From NCBI GenBank assembly GCA_963971285.1, contig OZ020244.1, positions 9,858,001 through 9,922,000 of the forward strand: 64,000 nt of DNA, read 5' to 3'. The DNA is from Astropecten irregularis (lineage: Eukaryota; Echinodermata; Asteroidea; Paxillosida; Astropectinidae). Both the position numbers and the translations under genes were made by a program. Of the stretch, positions 23,715-33,743 are shown piece after piece (the stretch's first letter is position 1; every line of letters starts with the position of its first letter). Below the pieces are notes generated by a model, which worked only from the letters and a program-made list of their open reading frames with translations, was not told the DNA's origin and did no database searches.

Positions 23715-24677
23715 CTACCAATTATTTTTAATATAAGCAATAATTAAAGCACCTGTACCTATAAATAAAGCCCACACGTGTTCCGCTAGCCAGCCAACTG
23801 ATTTACTTAAAACATTTAGTAACCAACTTATGACGCTACCAATGACTCCCGGCATCGCACCTAATGCGGCTAACCCTTATTTTTTCAAAGCGTTTGCTAA
23901 GTTTTCCAAGTGCTTTTGTACCCACTCTTTGATGCCACCTCCTGATGGTGGCCCAGGTTTAGGCGCGGGTGGCCCTGGGGTTGGGATACCTACGCCTCTA
24001 ACGGCTGCTACCACCGAGCTTACCAGTGTGCTGATGGCCATAGAAATTGCTGCTAAAATACTCGCGATCGTGACACCTTGCTCTTTAAATAAAAACTTAA
24101 TTTTTTCTCTAAGCGTTACATCGCTGTATAACATTATATTGATTGTTTCTTTGATGCGATTGATTTGAGATTTTATTTTATCTGATTCTCTAATGATATT
24201 ATTAGACCTTTCTCGTAATTCAATGTTTACATTTTCTAACTCTTCTGTGAGTGATCCTATTTGTTCTTCATCTTCTGCTTTTTTTGCTTCGTCTTATTCT
24301 TTTTTAACTCTTTCTTTTGTCTCATTTAACTCAGTTAGCTTTGTTTGTTCCAATAATAAATTTCCTTTAAGCGATTGTAATGTTTGGTCTAAACCGCGTA
24401 GCTCTTTGATATTAAATTCGCTTTGTTCATCAATATTGGTTTCTTGTTCGAGTTCTTCTATAACATTACTCGTTTGATCAGCTGCTTGTGATAAATCTTG
24501 TAAGGATATGTTTTCACTTTGAATATTAGTTAAAGATGTACTTGCTTGTTGAAGCGCTGCGCTTGCTTCTTTGTTGCGTTTTGATGTTTTAAAATCAACA
24601 ACTCCTAAATCTTCTCGCATAAAAAGAGATCTATATTTAATTCCTTTATCTTTTGTTCTAGAATATATTGTACTCAC
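23715..24677 (-). pseudogene. Polinton coiled-coil/membrane virion-type protein, stop and frameshift
   Basis: The N-terminal part (STIYSRTKDKGIKYRSLFMR) is typical of a Polinton family. The codon at its expected start (24677) is GTG, not ATG, so the start may be lost. A glutamate-rich coiled coil follows, then a TAA near 24294, then a same-frame continuation (LREKIKFLFKEQGVTI) with a hydrophobic helix, a proline/glycine linker and KEWVQKHLENLA. A frameshift near 23877 leads to a last hydrophobic segment (VIGSVISWLLNVL, VGWLAEHVWALFIG) ending at 23715. About 320 codons in all. It may be a membrane-active virion component; the assignment is by family resemblance only. Confidence 0.55.
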
Positions 24678-24689
24678 AGAAGCAATTTT

Positions 24690-25067
24690 TTAAAGATCAT
24701 TTTCCAACGTTAATTTTATTTCAATTCCATCTTTTTCGTAATATATTCCATACATTTCAAATCTAAAGTTTTCGCGTTGAATTAAATCGGAAGTTTTATA
24801 ACCTTCATTTCTTATGCTAGCATAAAAATTATCAATGTACTGATTTTGAAGTTGAAACGAGAGATAAACATTTTCACCATTACGGAGAGCTCTTAATTCC
24901 TCTTGCTGTTCTTGTGTATCACCACCTCGTAAATTATTTAATCGAGCGTGATTTTCTTCAGAATCGAGTTCGGTATTATTATAAACGGGGTTGTTAAATT
25001 GTTGATCGTCTTTATCTTCTGTTTCATTTAACAGGGGATCAGTCTCTTTATAATCAAATTTAGCCAT
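24690..25067 (-). CDS. Small hypothetical Polinton protein
   Basis: Intact 125-residue ORF from ATG 25067. The N-terminal half is acidic and asparagine-rich, apparently disordered (NETEDKDDQQFNNPVYNN); the C-terminal half is more ordered (VYLSFQLQNQYIDNFYASI). It lies 12 bases upstream of the 24677 gene on the same strand. TATATAATAAATAATT precedes the ATG; the identical 16-mer precedes the gene starting at 31725. It belongs to the compact run of minus-strand structural-type genes. Function unknown. Confidence 0.6.
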   Translation of the reverse strand: MAKFDYKETDPLLNETEDKDDQQFNNPVYNNTELDSEENHARLNNLRGGDTQEQQEELRALRNGENVYLSFQLQNQYIDNFYASIRNEGYKTSDLIQRENFRFEMYGIYYEKDGIEIKLTLENDL

Positions 25068-25093
25068 CTTTAATTATTTATTATATACACATT

Positions 25094-25348
25094 TTAAACT
25101 GTAGGTTTATTTATAATACTACCCGGTAAGATTCCCTGTGTGACCAGCCACTGTTGCGTTGCTAAAGAACCTCCGACTAATGCGGTTAGTTTAGCCGCAT
25201 CTTCTACGCTAAGCCTATCTAAATCAGGCGATTTAATTTTGAGTAATTTTTTACTTACCATCGAGTATCCCATGGTTAAAAGGCTTAACACTGCACCATG
25301 ATAAACTGTGTTTGCTATTCCGTTTATGTCAGTATTTGTATTTGCCAT
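25094..25348 (-). CDS. Small Polinton membrane protein, 84 aa
   Basis: Intact ORF from ATG 25348 with a hydrophobic, glycine-containing helix near the start (AVLSLLTMGYSMVSKKLL), a charged centre (DLDRLSVEDAAKL) and a second apolar stretch ending in KPTV. Short proteins of this plan are common in animal Polintons, beside the capsid-type genes. CCTATATAGTAAG lies just before the start codon. It may be a virion membrane or minor coat component; this is inferred from context. Confidence 0.6.
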   Translation of the reverse strand: MANTNTDINGIANTVYHGAVLSLLTMGYSMVSKKLLKIKSPDLDRLSVEDAAKLTALVGGSLATQQWLVTQGILPGSIINKPTV

Positions 25349-25377
25349 TCTTACTATATAGGTTTTTAAAATTTAAA

Positions 25378-25488
25378 TTAGTTCCCCTTTTTTAAAGATT
25401 GATAAAAGGGGAAGCCAATGGTGACTGCTGCTATTAAAACGCAAATATAAACTGCGGCGGCAATATCATTTACAGTTGTTTCATCCAT
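25378..25488 (-). CDS. 36-residue single-pass membrane peptide
   Basis: A short ORF from ATG 25488 (MDETTVNDIAAAVYICVLIA) to the stop at 25378: an acidic N-terminus, one hydrophobic helix of about 20 residues, then a polar tail FYQSLKKGN. It is intact and keeps the start-proximal AATATATTAAAA motif. The upstream promoter is cut by Gypsy B only about 12 bases before the ATG. The plan (tiny type III membrane peptide) fits virion peptides of Polintons, but nothing more specific can be said. Confidence 0.5.
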   Translation of the reverse strand: MDETTVNDIAAAVYICVLIAAVTIGFPFYQSLKKGN

Positions 25489-25499
25489 TTTTAATATAT

Positions 25500-25793
25500 T
25501 GTAACGGGTGACGATACACTAAGGGTTCAAATGACCCACACTAGAGAAGATTTCTGTTTCAATTATATGACTTTAGCAATGATTTATTTGGATCAGCTTG
25601 TCTGAACTACTGCATTCATTGGCAGCCATCTTGAAGACTTACAGTAACTATCCCAGCATTCAATCTAGTATCCCAGCATTCTTTGCATTGTTTACCAATA
25701 TACATGTACAGTAGTCTTTTCTCCAGTCTTGCCAGTACAAAATAATACAATTGGTCTTCTCTCAAGCCGTGGGGTGATGTTCATCCCGTTATA
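25500..25793 (-). repeat. Gypsy B 3' LTR
   Basis: On the plus strand it starts TGTAACGGGTGACG and ends ATCCCGTTATA; the copy at 31006-31299 matches throughout. The element-sense start is TATAACGGG rather than TG, while the end is CA. The adjoining 25794-25805 is a polypurine tract on the minus strand (GGAGGGGGGAG). Confidence 0.93.
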
Positions 25794-25805
25794 CTCCCCC
25801 CTCCT

Positions 25806-26207
25806 TGGCGAGTCATAAAGAAGCGTTGTTTCTCAACTTAAATGCAAACATGAATTTTCAATTACATCTTTGATTTTTTTTCACTTCCATTTTCCAAAAC
25901 AAGTTCCTTCCTGAGGAAAAAACATAACCGGCGAAGAAAATGATAATTAACTTGTTCCTTCAAAAGTCGAAAGTATAACGTGAACTCTTCGTAGCATGTT
26001 TCTGCTTTTAGGTTTTTTTTTTTTTTTTGTACCCGATTTCTAAACATGTTTTTGTTCGTTGGTTAATTTGTCCAACAAATGCACGTAGTAAATAAAATAC
26101 CTTTTTTTCCTTTTGCTTCCTTTGCTAGTTTTTTTCGCTTTTCCTTTACTGTAGTTAACAAAGTGGCAATTTCTTTAGTGTTCAGGCCACAAAAATAAAT
26201 AAAATTA
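25806..26207 (-). other. Gypsy B 3' untranslated region
   Basis: About 400 bases between the pol stop and the polypurine tract. It is A/T-rich with long T/A runs (25884-25894, 26011-26027). The 61-residue frame across 25862-26047 is lysine-rich low-complexity and is not called. Confidence 0.6.
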
Positions 26208-29200
26208 TTAACATGGCTTCAGTTGGTCGATGTGGGTAACTATGTCCTTGTCCTGTGACGAGAAGGATTTAAGTTTAAAGTTCACAGGTGTGAGCTGCTG
26301 CAAAACGGTGTAGGGACCAGACCATCTCGGTGCAAGTTTGGCCGCAAAGTGTCTCCCTGCATTAGACTGAGGGTGTGTACGAAGCATGACCATGTCTCCA
26401 GCTTGGTACTTCGCATGACGTCGTTTCTTATCATAGTGATGCTTGCGCTTCTGCTCAGCCTTCCGCATGTTTCTCGACACGACCTCCTGAATTTCCGGCC
26501 GACTCTGCTTCTCCCCATTGGTTGGGAGATGCCATTTGTTGTGAAGAGGACTCTGTAGGTCACGACCCAGCATCACAACACAAGGTGCCATGCCTGTTGT
26601 CGAATGCACCGCTGAATTTAGTGCAAATGCATACTCTGCTACATGAATGTCCCACAAACGATGATCTGTTGTAAGGTTGGAACGCATCATGCCCTTGAGA
26701 TTCCTATTCACCCGCTCGACCCAGTTGGTTTGCGGATGGTATGGGGAGATGAACACCTGCTCCACACCCCACTCCTCACAAACTGCTGCCATCGCTTTGG
26801 AAATAAACTGGGGTCCGTTGTCGGTCAAAATCCGTCGAGGAGCTCCATATCGGCAAAAAAGTTGACGGACGAGCAAGGACGCTACTGCTTTCCCTGTTGC
26901 CTTCTTAATGGGAATTACCTCTGTCCATTTGGAAAAATGGTCGACCACCACAAGCAAATACTCGTGGCCCGCATAGCTGCGTGGGAAAGGGCCCATAAGG
27001 TCAGCTCCTACAACTTCCCAGGGATGCTCAGAGTGTGTTGACAACATCAGACCGGGTGGTTTTCTGTACACAGGCTTGGTCTCTCTGCATTCCTTACAGG
27101 CTCTCACAAAGTTCCGCACATCTTTGGACATCCCACTCCACCATACGCCCACTGTGTCTAAACGATCCAGGGTCTTGGTACGCCCAAGATGGCCTGCCAT
27201 GGGCTTGGAATGACAAGCATAGAGGACATCATAGTGTAGTGCCTTTGGCACGACGACTTTCCATTTCTGTCCTGTGTAGTGGTAAAGGACACCATCCTTC
27301 ATCCGGTATGCACCTGACCTGTCTTCTTGCAGTGCTATCAAAGCTGGATCGCGGGCTTGCTCTGCTTTGACTTGTTGCAAACTAGGGACAGGAACAGAGG
27401 GATCCCTCATCTCTCTGGTGTAGACAGCTTTCCATTCCAACTCTAAACGGTTCTGCCAGCGTTTCTTCTTGCACTTGGTGCAGGAGTACACGGGCAAAGC
27501 TTCAGCTCGGCGTCGACTGATGTTAACACAAAGCATATGGTACCAATTGTGGCACAAGTCACACTGGACCCAATCAACAATGTCACTGTTCGGTTTCTTG
27601 CAGATGGTTGCAGCGCAATCAGATTTGCTTTGAGCATCAGGATCCGCATCATCAGGTTCAACATCTGTCTCGGTCATGACTGTTGGCTCCTCCATGTCAC
27701 TTGCAGTAGAGGTTGGGAGTTCCTCTGAGAGGTCTCCCCATACAGCTCCGACCACAACAGCGTTGCTGTGAGCTCTGGACAAGGCGTCTGGCAGTACATG
27801 GAGGGAACCCGGACGATATGTTACATCGAAGCAGAATTCCTGAAGCCTCAGGACCCATCGAGCAAGGCGACCTGTCAGTTGGGCCTTTCTGAACAGCCAT
27901 GTAAGTGCTTGTTGATCAGTAATGACAGTGCATCGCTTTCCTTCCAAATAGGCACGCCACTTTTCCAGAGCCCACACCACTGCAAGGCACTCACGTTCGG
28001 TAGTACTGTAGTTGCGCTCTGGACCGTTGAGGGAGCGACTAGCATATGCTATGGTACGAAGGTCACCGTCTATCTCCTGCTGTAGAACTGCCCCCAAACC
28101 TGTGCTGCTAGCATCGGTGTGTATCTGGAGTGGTTGGGCCAGGTCAGGGTAGGCGAGGATGGGCTCAGAGGTCAGCATCTCCTTCAACGTTTTAAATGCT
28201 GATGCACAGCGATCTGACCATTCCCACTTGGCATCCTTCTGACGTAGTCGATTTAGGGGCTCTGCAATGTCTGCCAGGTGGGGTACGAACTTGGCATACC
28301 AGGTAACCATGCCAAGAAACTGCTCCAGCTGTCGTAGGGATGTTGGCGTTGGGTACTCGAAAATTGCCTGCACCTTTCCTGGATCCATCTGCAAACCCTG
28401 AGGGCCGACAATGTGGCCAAGGTAGCGCATGGTACTACAGCCGAAAAGACATTTCTCACGATTGACAGTCAGTCCAGCCTCCTGAAGTTTCTGCAGAGTT
28501 TCTCGAAGATCGGCAAAGTGTTGGGTTATAGATGAAGAATAGCACACGATGTCATCGAGATAAACGTAACACGTTTTCCCAATGAGGTCACGCAGGACTG
28601 TCTCCATCAATCTCTGAAAACTGGCGGGGCCATTAACAACCCCAAATGGTAGGACTCTGAACTGGTAGAGACCTTCCTCACATATGAACGCCGTCTTCTC
28701 GACATCTTCTGGAGCCACGGCCATCTGGTGATATCCGCTCTTGAGGTCAAGGGATGAGAAGATGGTGGCACCATGTAATGACTCAAGGATTGAGTCAATT
28801 GTCGGCATCGGGTAGGCATCTATCTTGGTCACCCGGTTCAGCTTTCTGTAGTCGACACACAGACGATATTCCCCCTTCTTCTTTGGCACCATGACCACAG
28901 GCGAGGCCCAGGGGGAACGCGACGGTTCATTCCTTCCATCCTCCAACAGCTCCTTCAGTTGGATTTTCAGTGCATGTCGACGCTCTGGTGACAGACGATA
29001 TATAGGCCCACGGGTAGGTAGAGAATCACCGGTGTCAATGTGATGTATGTTGACATCAGTCCAGCCAGGCTTGAATGTCAACACACCAGAAAACTCACTT
29101 AGTAAGGTTTCCAGTTGTCGGTTGTCATCTGTAGTGAAGACTGGTTCAGCAAGACAAGTCACTACATCGGATGGGGGGGGGGGGGACACGGCCGTAGTGG

Positions 29201-30807
29201 TGGTGGACCCGGATACAGGGGAGATACCGTCAGACTTGGACAATCCTAACAGCGGCCACTTGAGTCGGGGTTCATCCATTGATTTTCCGACCCAGAATGA
29301 ATTGTCACCAAAATCCATTACAAGGCATGCAAGCTTAGCAAAGTCATTGCCAAGCAATACTGGAGTCGGCAAAGTCTCTGTCTGATGTAGACTGATGATG
29401 AAGGACATCCCTGCTATCTCAACTGTGGCTGTGACAATTCCCGTAGTATGGAACGTAGTGCCATTAACGGTAGTGAATGATCTAGCTGTGTCATCCGGAG
29501 ACAATGTCAATCCTAGGGATTGACACAAATCTTGCTTGACGAGAGAGATAGTCGAGCCAGTGTCCATCAGTGCCTTTGCATCGTGTCCATTAACGTCGAT
29601 CATTACATATGGGCCAATGTCCGTTGGTTCCTTGTGTACAACCAGTGGCTCTGACATGATCACACTGACCTTTGCCCCAGTAGGCTGGGCGGGGGACTCC
29701 GATGATTTAGATGGCTTGCTGTCGTGTGTCTGCTTTACTGGTCTAGAGTCGTTCCGTTGTCCTGGGCCAGGAGGATAAGGGCAGTCCGCCACCCGATGCC
29801 CTAGCGGACGACACCTAAAGCAGACAGTCTCGTAAGTCCCGGCTGGTCGTCTGTAGGACGCCGCTGAAGAGCTGCTCTTTGGGGGCGGAGTTTCTCCGGA
29901 GGTATTCTCCGACCTGGCATGCCCACCTGTCTTATCCTCCGCTGTCTTGGGGGGTGTGTAGGGTCCTCTTTTAAAGGCACGGGACTGTGCCTCTTCCATC
30001 TTCCTGTTGAGTACATGTTCGTCCGCCTGGCGGGCGACTGCCTGTACCGTGGAAAGTTTTTTCTCGCGAAGCTTGGTCCGCAAATGTTTACTCTGCAGTG
30101 AGGTTAGGAACTGATCAATAAGCATCAACTCCATCATTCTCCTAACATCTTGTGATGTGTCCGAATCATCTGATGGCTTGAGCCATCTTTTGAAGTATAG
30201 AGTAAGCCGGGTGGCAAATTCCTCGAAGGTTTCATCTGGCTTCTTGGAGGCCGTCTTGAACTTCAAGCGGTATGCTTCTGGTGTTAGCTGGTAGTGGCGT
30301 AAGATGATGGCTATGATCTTTGAATAATCTCTCTTATCCTCTTCATTCAAGGCGTGGAATGCCTTTTCCCGTTAGGTACGGCTCCAGTAGACGGGGCCAG
30401 TCACTCTTGGGTTTTTCTTGGGCAGTGGCCATACGCTCAAAAGTTGCGAGGTAGCATGTGATGTCGTCATCATCGGATAACTTGTGAAAATCTGGGAGTT
30501 CAGGGCCTATTCTGAGTGACGAGAAGGAGGCCTTGGTTGCCTCACTCATGGCCTTCAACAGTGTATCGCACAGGGCTTGGGTTTCACCTTTCCGTAAGGT
30601 TTCCAACTTCTCCAACAGCTGTCCAACATCTGGTTGGGGCTTGGCCTCACTAGATGGGTCAGGTTCCTTCAGGTTTCGGAGAGCACAGAGACCTTCGATT
30701 CTGTCTTGCTTCATTTTAATTTCGTTGATGTCTATATGATTTAGCTGACACAGATGGCCTATGTATTCAGCAGTAAAACGACGCAAATAAATTGCCCTGT
30801 CCGCCAT
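26208..30807 (-). pseudogene. Gypsy B gag-pol with embedded PHD finger, one frameshift
   Basis: The gag ATG is at 30807 (MADRAIYLRRF). One extra G in a G/A run near 30360 shifts the frame; from there a 1380-codon frame stays open to 26208. Domains in order: gag helical region; zinc knuckle CFRCRPLGHRVADC; protease ALMDTGSTISLV; RT with VYLDDIV; RNase H with IHTDASSTGLGA; a PHD-type Cys/His module (about 27470-27620, ending CDLCHNWYHMLC ... CTKCKKK); integrase zinc-binding region (HLGRT...CKECRE) and DDE core (D in GADLMGPF, D in LTDNGPQF, E in WVERVNR); and a C-terminal SH3-like tail. With one lesion and identical LTRs it is a very young copy. Confidence 0.92.
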
Positions 30808-30984
30808 CCTGACGCTCAATATATGCTTAAATACTGAGTATTAAGCTATAAGGTTGAAGCCCCCAAAATAGTAGATATGAATCAGTGTTCAGTGTTCACT
30901 CACGCTATAGCATTGACCACCTCCAACGATCATTGAAGAAATCACAGTCATTTAAATCTGCAAAAATCACACATCCAGTGAAGC

Positions 30985-31003
30985 CATCCTGCCGACTACG
31001 CCA
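30985..31003 (-). other. Candidate primer-binding site of Gypsy B
   Basis: Read on the minus strand, just after the LTR end, TGGCGTAGTCGGCAGGATG is the kind of tRNA-primer site seen in many animal Gypsy elements. The leader from here to the gag ATG at 30807 shows no other feature. Confidence 0.6.
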
Positions 31004-31005
31004 GG

Positions 31006-31299
31006 TGTAACGGGTGACGATACACTAAGGGTTCAAATGACCCACACTAGAGAAGATTTCTGTTTCAATTATATGACTTTAGCAATGATTTATTTGGATC
31101 AGCTTGTCTGAACTACTGCATTCATTGGCAGCCATCTTGAAGACTTACAGTAACTATCCCAGCATTCAATCTAGTATCCCAGCATTCTTTGCATTGTTTA
31201 CCAATATACATGTACAGTAGTCTTTTCTCCAGTCTTGCCAGTACAAAATAATACAATTGGTCTTCTCTCAAGCCGTGGGGTGATGTTCATCCCGTTATA
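31006..31299 (-). repeat. Gypsy B 5' LTR
   Basis: Copy of 25500-25793 with no difference noticed over 294 bases. It would drive transcription leftward into gag. Confidence 0.93.
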
Positions 31300-31317
31300 A
31301 TATAAACATTTAAAAAA

Positions 31318-31521
31318 TCAATCCATTAAAAGTTCTTCGGGTTGACTCTGTGGTAGACTTGGTTTTGTTATTTGAATAGGTTTAGAGTTTTCTGGTGATT
31401 TGTTTGATGATTTATACAATAAAAAACCTATACCGCCTACTAAAATTAAACCGCCAACATAAAGTAATCTCGAATCAGGGGTATTTTGAATAATCTCCGA
31501 CTCCGACTCTTCTGTTTTCAT
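31318..31521 (-). CDS. Polinton single-pass membrane protein, 67 aa
   Basis: Intact ORF from ATG 31521. A short acidic N-terminus is followed by one hydrophobic glycine-rich helix (LLYVGGLILVGGIGFLLY, about residues 19-36) and a Ser/Pro/Lys-rich tail. It follows the 31534-31725 gene after 12 bases on the same strand, so the two were probably co-expressed. It is separated from its former neighbour at 25378-25488 only by Gypsy B. A small virion membrane protein is likely; no specific name can be given. Confidence 0.55.
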   Translation of the reverse strand: MKTEESESEIIQNTPDSRLLYVGGLILVGGIGFLLYKSSNKSPENSKPIQITKPSLPQSQPEELLMD

Positions 31522-31533
31522 TTTAGCTAATTG

Positions 31534-31725
31534 CTATTTCATTTTTTTATTATGTTCTGCCAGGCGTTTACCTTGTTCAACGCGTTTAGCGTTCTTAGGT
31601 TTTACGGTTTGTTTTTTAGTTACTTGGGTCACTGGGGTTGTTGGTATCGGTGTTGGTGCCGCTGGTGTTGTTGTTGAGGGTGCTGTTGGTAAAGCTTGCT
31701 CCTTCTCCTGATGCATAGTTGCCAT
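31534..31725 (-). CDS. Small basic Polinton protein, 63 aa
   Basis: Intact ORF from ATG 31725. The N-terminal half is a Pro/Thr/Ala-rich linker (APSTTTPAAPTPIPTTPVTQ) and the C-terminal part is strongly basic (KNAKRVEQGKRLAEHNKKMK). Short basic proteins with this C-terminal pattern recur in animal Polintons next to membrane genes; DNA condensation or virion packing is a guess. TATATAATAAATAATT just upstream is identical to that before the 25067 gene. Confidence 0.55.
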   Translation of the reverse strand: MATMHQEKEQALPTAPSTTTPAAPTPIPTTPVTQVTKKQTVKPKNAKRVEQGKRLAEHNKKMK

Positions 31726-31729
31726 TTGA

Positions 31730-31907
31730 ATTATTTATTATATAAGTATTTTTATTTGTTGTGGATTTGTTAAAGTTTAAATGTTTTGTGGTAATAGGTG
31801 TTGCTATCAAAGGTGATAGATAGACACCATATTTGTAACAAACCTCGCTAAGTGCATAAGCTAAGCTATTACTAATGATAGGATCGTTATTTAAATCATT
31901 GGTTAAA
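31730..31907 (-). pseudogene. Gene remnant left of the polymerase deletion joint
   Basis: A minus-strand frame continuing past the polymerase break encodes about 45 residues of ordered-looking sequence (NDPIISNSLAYALSEVCYKY) and then a low-complexity Asn/Thr tail overlapping the next gene. It has no start of its own and seems to be the 3' end of another gene fused to polymerase sequence by a deletion. I do not recognise it with confidence. Confidence 0.35.
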
Positions 31908-33434
31908 TTTTCCTCGGAAATTTTCCTCGGAATCTTGTATATTTTTAAAATTTTTGAATTGTAAAATGTTTTCATCTTCTTCAGGAAGTACTACTTGTGA
32001 TGGATGATTTACTATTCCCTTACACATTTCTTCGTGCAATTTTAATTTATCTTCTTTTTGAAAATGCGATAAGCATCTCCTACAGTAATATGATTTACAT
32101 TTATGTTTATTCGTGGCCATAAAAAATAAGGCTGAAAAATGTTTGATCCAACAAAAGTGGTTCTTCCCATCCCTATGAACTAACAATAAATCTACCGAAA
32201 TATCGTTTTCCTGTTCAGAGATACAATGAGGAGTAGGTAAATCTCCTTCTTTATAATTATCGCAATCTAATAAAAACACATTAATATTTAAATTGTTTTG
32301 TCGTTCAATTTTAGATATTTGATTTGTTGGGGTTGGAAAACCTATCCCATCAAAGTTTAAACCATCATCTAATTTATAAGTGCTTGGTCTTGCTTCCTTA
32401 ATTTGATAAGCCGGATTTTTCCTCTTATTTTCTTTAACCTTGTCAGTATACAGTCCTAATGCCGATCTTATTGCCCATCTAATACATTGATCGTCTTTGT
32501 TTAACACATTAACAACAGCATTTTTGTTTTTAATAAATGGAGGTAATTCTAGATAAGAACCAACATTAGCAAAGGTATATCTACCAAAATTCATATAAAA
32601 CACTTCTATTTTATCTAAAACTAAATCAGAGTCTTGTAAATTATCATTTTCGACTTTGTGTATTAATTCTCCAATATTTTTATTTACCTCATTTACTATT
32701 TCACTTTCACTTAAAATAAGTCCTTGACCACTTCTAAAAGTAAAATCAATAAGACTTCCCGTAGTTGTTTTTCTATAGGTTATTTTTATAGCAAATTGAA
32801 TCTTAAAGGCTCCATGTTCTCTAAACATTGATTTTACCTTTTTTACAATATCCCCACGATGCTGATTAAAAAAATACTGTTATATCTCGGTAATTTGATG
32901 GTGGTCTCATTTCTAAATTTATCAAATTGTTTCTAAAACGTCTAGTTCCTCTCCAGTTAATTGCTTCGTTAATTGTTGTCGGTGCAACATAATCTTTAAT
33001 TGCTTTGATATAGTCTCGTCTTATTATTTGCCCCCTATAACCAGTTTGGTGTAACATCAAGGTTAAATCTTCTTGTTAATTCTCTAAGATCTTCAATTTT
33101 TTTTTTATTTAAGTTTAAAAATTGGTTTTGAAATCTTTTAATCGAACTAATATAATGTTGACGAGTATTTTTTACTTGTCGGTTTAATAAATTAAACAAA
33201 TCATTTTGTATAATATAATTTTCTAACCTTGATTTACTCCAACTTTTATATCCTCTTGCTCTAACAGGCTCCGCACTTTCAATTACACGTATCAAATCAT
33301 TTCGAGTAGATCTAACTCTTGGTACAAATGGAATTCTTTCAGATTCAACAAATCTTTCTAGTTCTCTTTTTTTTCCATTTCTTATATCCCTTCGCAATTA
33401 CACGACGCGGCGTTTGATTATTCTCTCGATCCAT
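31896..33434 (-). pseudogene. polB: Protein-primed DNA polymerase B, N-terminal part only
   Basis: The likely ATG is at 33434 (MDRENNQTPRR), 9 bases after a TATAATAA-like motif. At least three single-base frameshifts occur (near 33372, 33045 and 32845, in A- or T-runs). The N-terminal part is basic with a SAP-like helical look; the following 310-codon frame (32828-31896) has strings typical of Polinton polymerases: VLNKDDQCIRWAIRSAL, GIGFPTPTNQISKIERQNN, and a zinc-finger-like CRRCLSHF...HEEMC. The frame ends about where the exonuclease domain should begin; no exonuclease motifs and no YGDTD-type catalytic motif exist anywhere in the element. Full-length enzymes exceed 1000 residues, so this is a truncated remnant. 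Confidence 0.72.
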
Positions 33435-33743
33435 CTTATTTATAATAATATAAAATAATATTTTATAATAAAAATTTCAATTTTTCTCATTTTTGTTCAC
33501 ATTCCAATCTACAACTTTTTAATTTACAACATTTTTTTTCGCGATAAAATGAGGCATTTGATTTTTATTTTGGATTTTTTGAGATTTGTGAAATGGGTTA
33601 AAATTGGCGGTGGTGATTAAAAATAGGATTTTGGATAAAATTGGTGAGATGAAATCTATTTTTGAATGTGGCAGTTAAATGTGGAGTGGGGTGACTGAAA
33701 ATTGGATTTGGAATGATAACCCCTTTTTCATACTACTGCAGGC
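33435..33743. other. AT-rich spacer between polB and the BEN gene
   Basis: It holds long A/T runs, and its right end is a splice acceptor (TACTACTGCAG) at 33741. An upstream non-coding or short coding exon of the BEN gene may lie here or further left; I could not place it. Confidence 0.45.

Larger units (their letters stand above)
25500..31299 (-). mobile_element. Ty3/Gypsy retrotransposon B, youngest insertion
   Basis: Two 294-bp LTRs (25500-25793, 31006-31299) read identical by eye. ATAT on each side (25496-25499 and 31300-31303) is the likely 4-bp target duplication. The internal region has gag-pol on the minus strand with a single frameshift, a polypurine tract next to the left LTR and a primer site next to the right one. 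It split the promoter region of the 36-residue Polinton gene. Identical LTRs point to a recent insertion. Confidence 0.93.
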
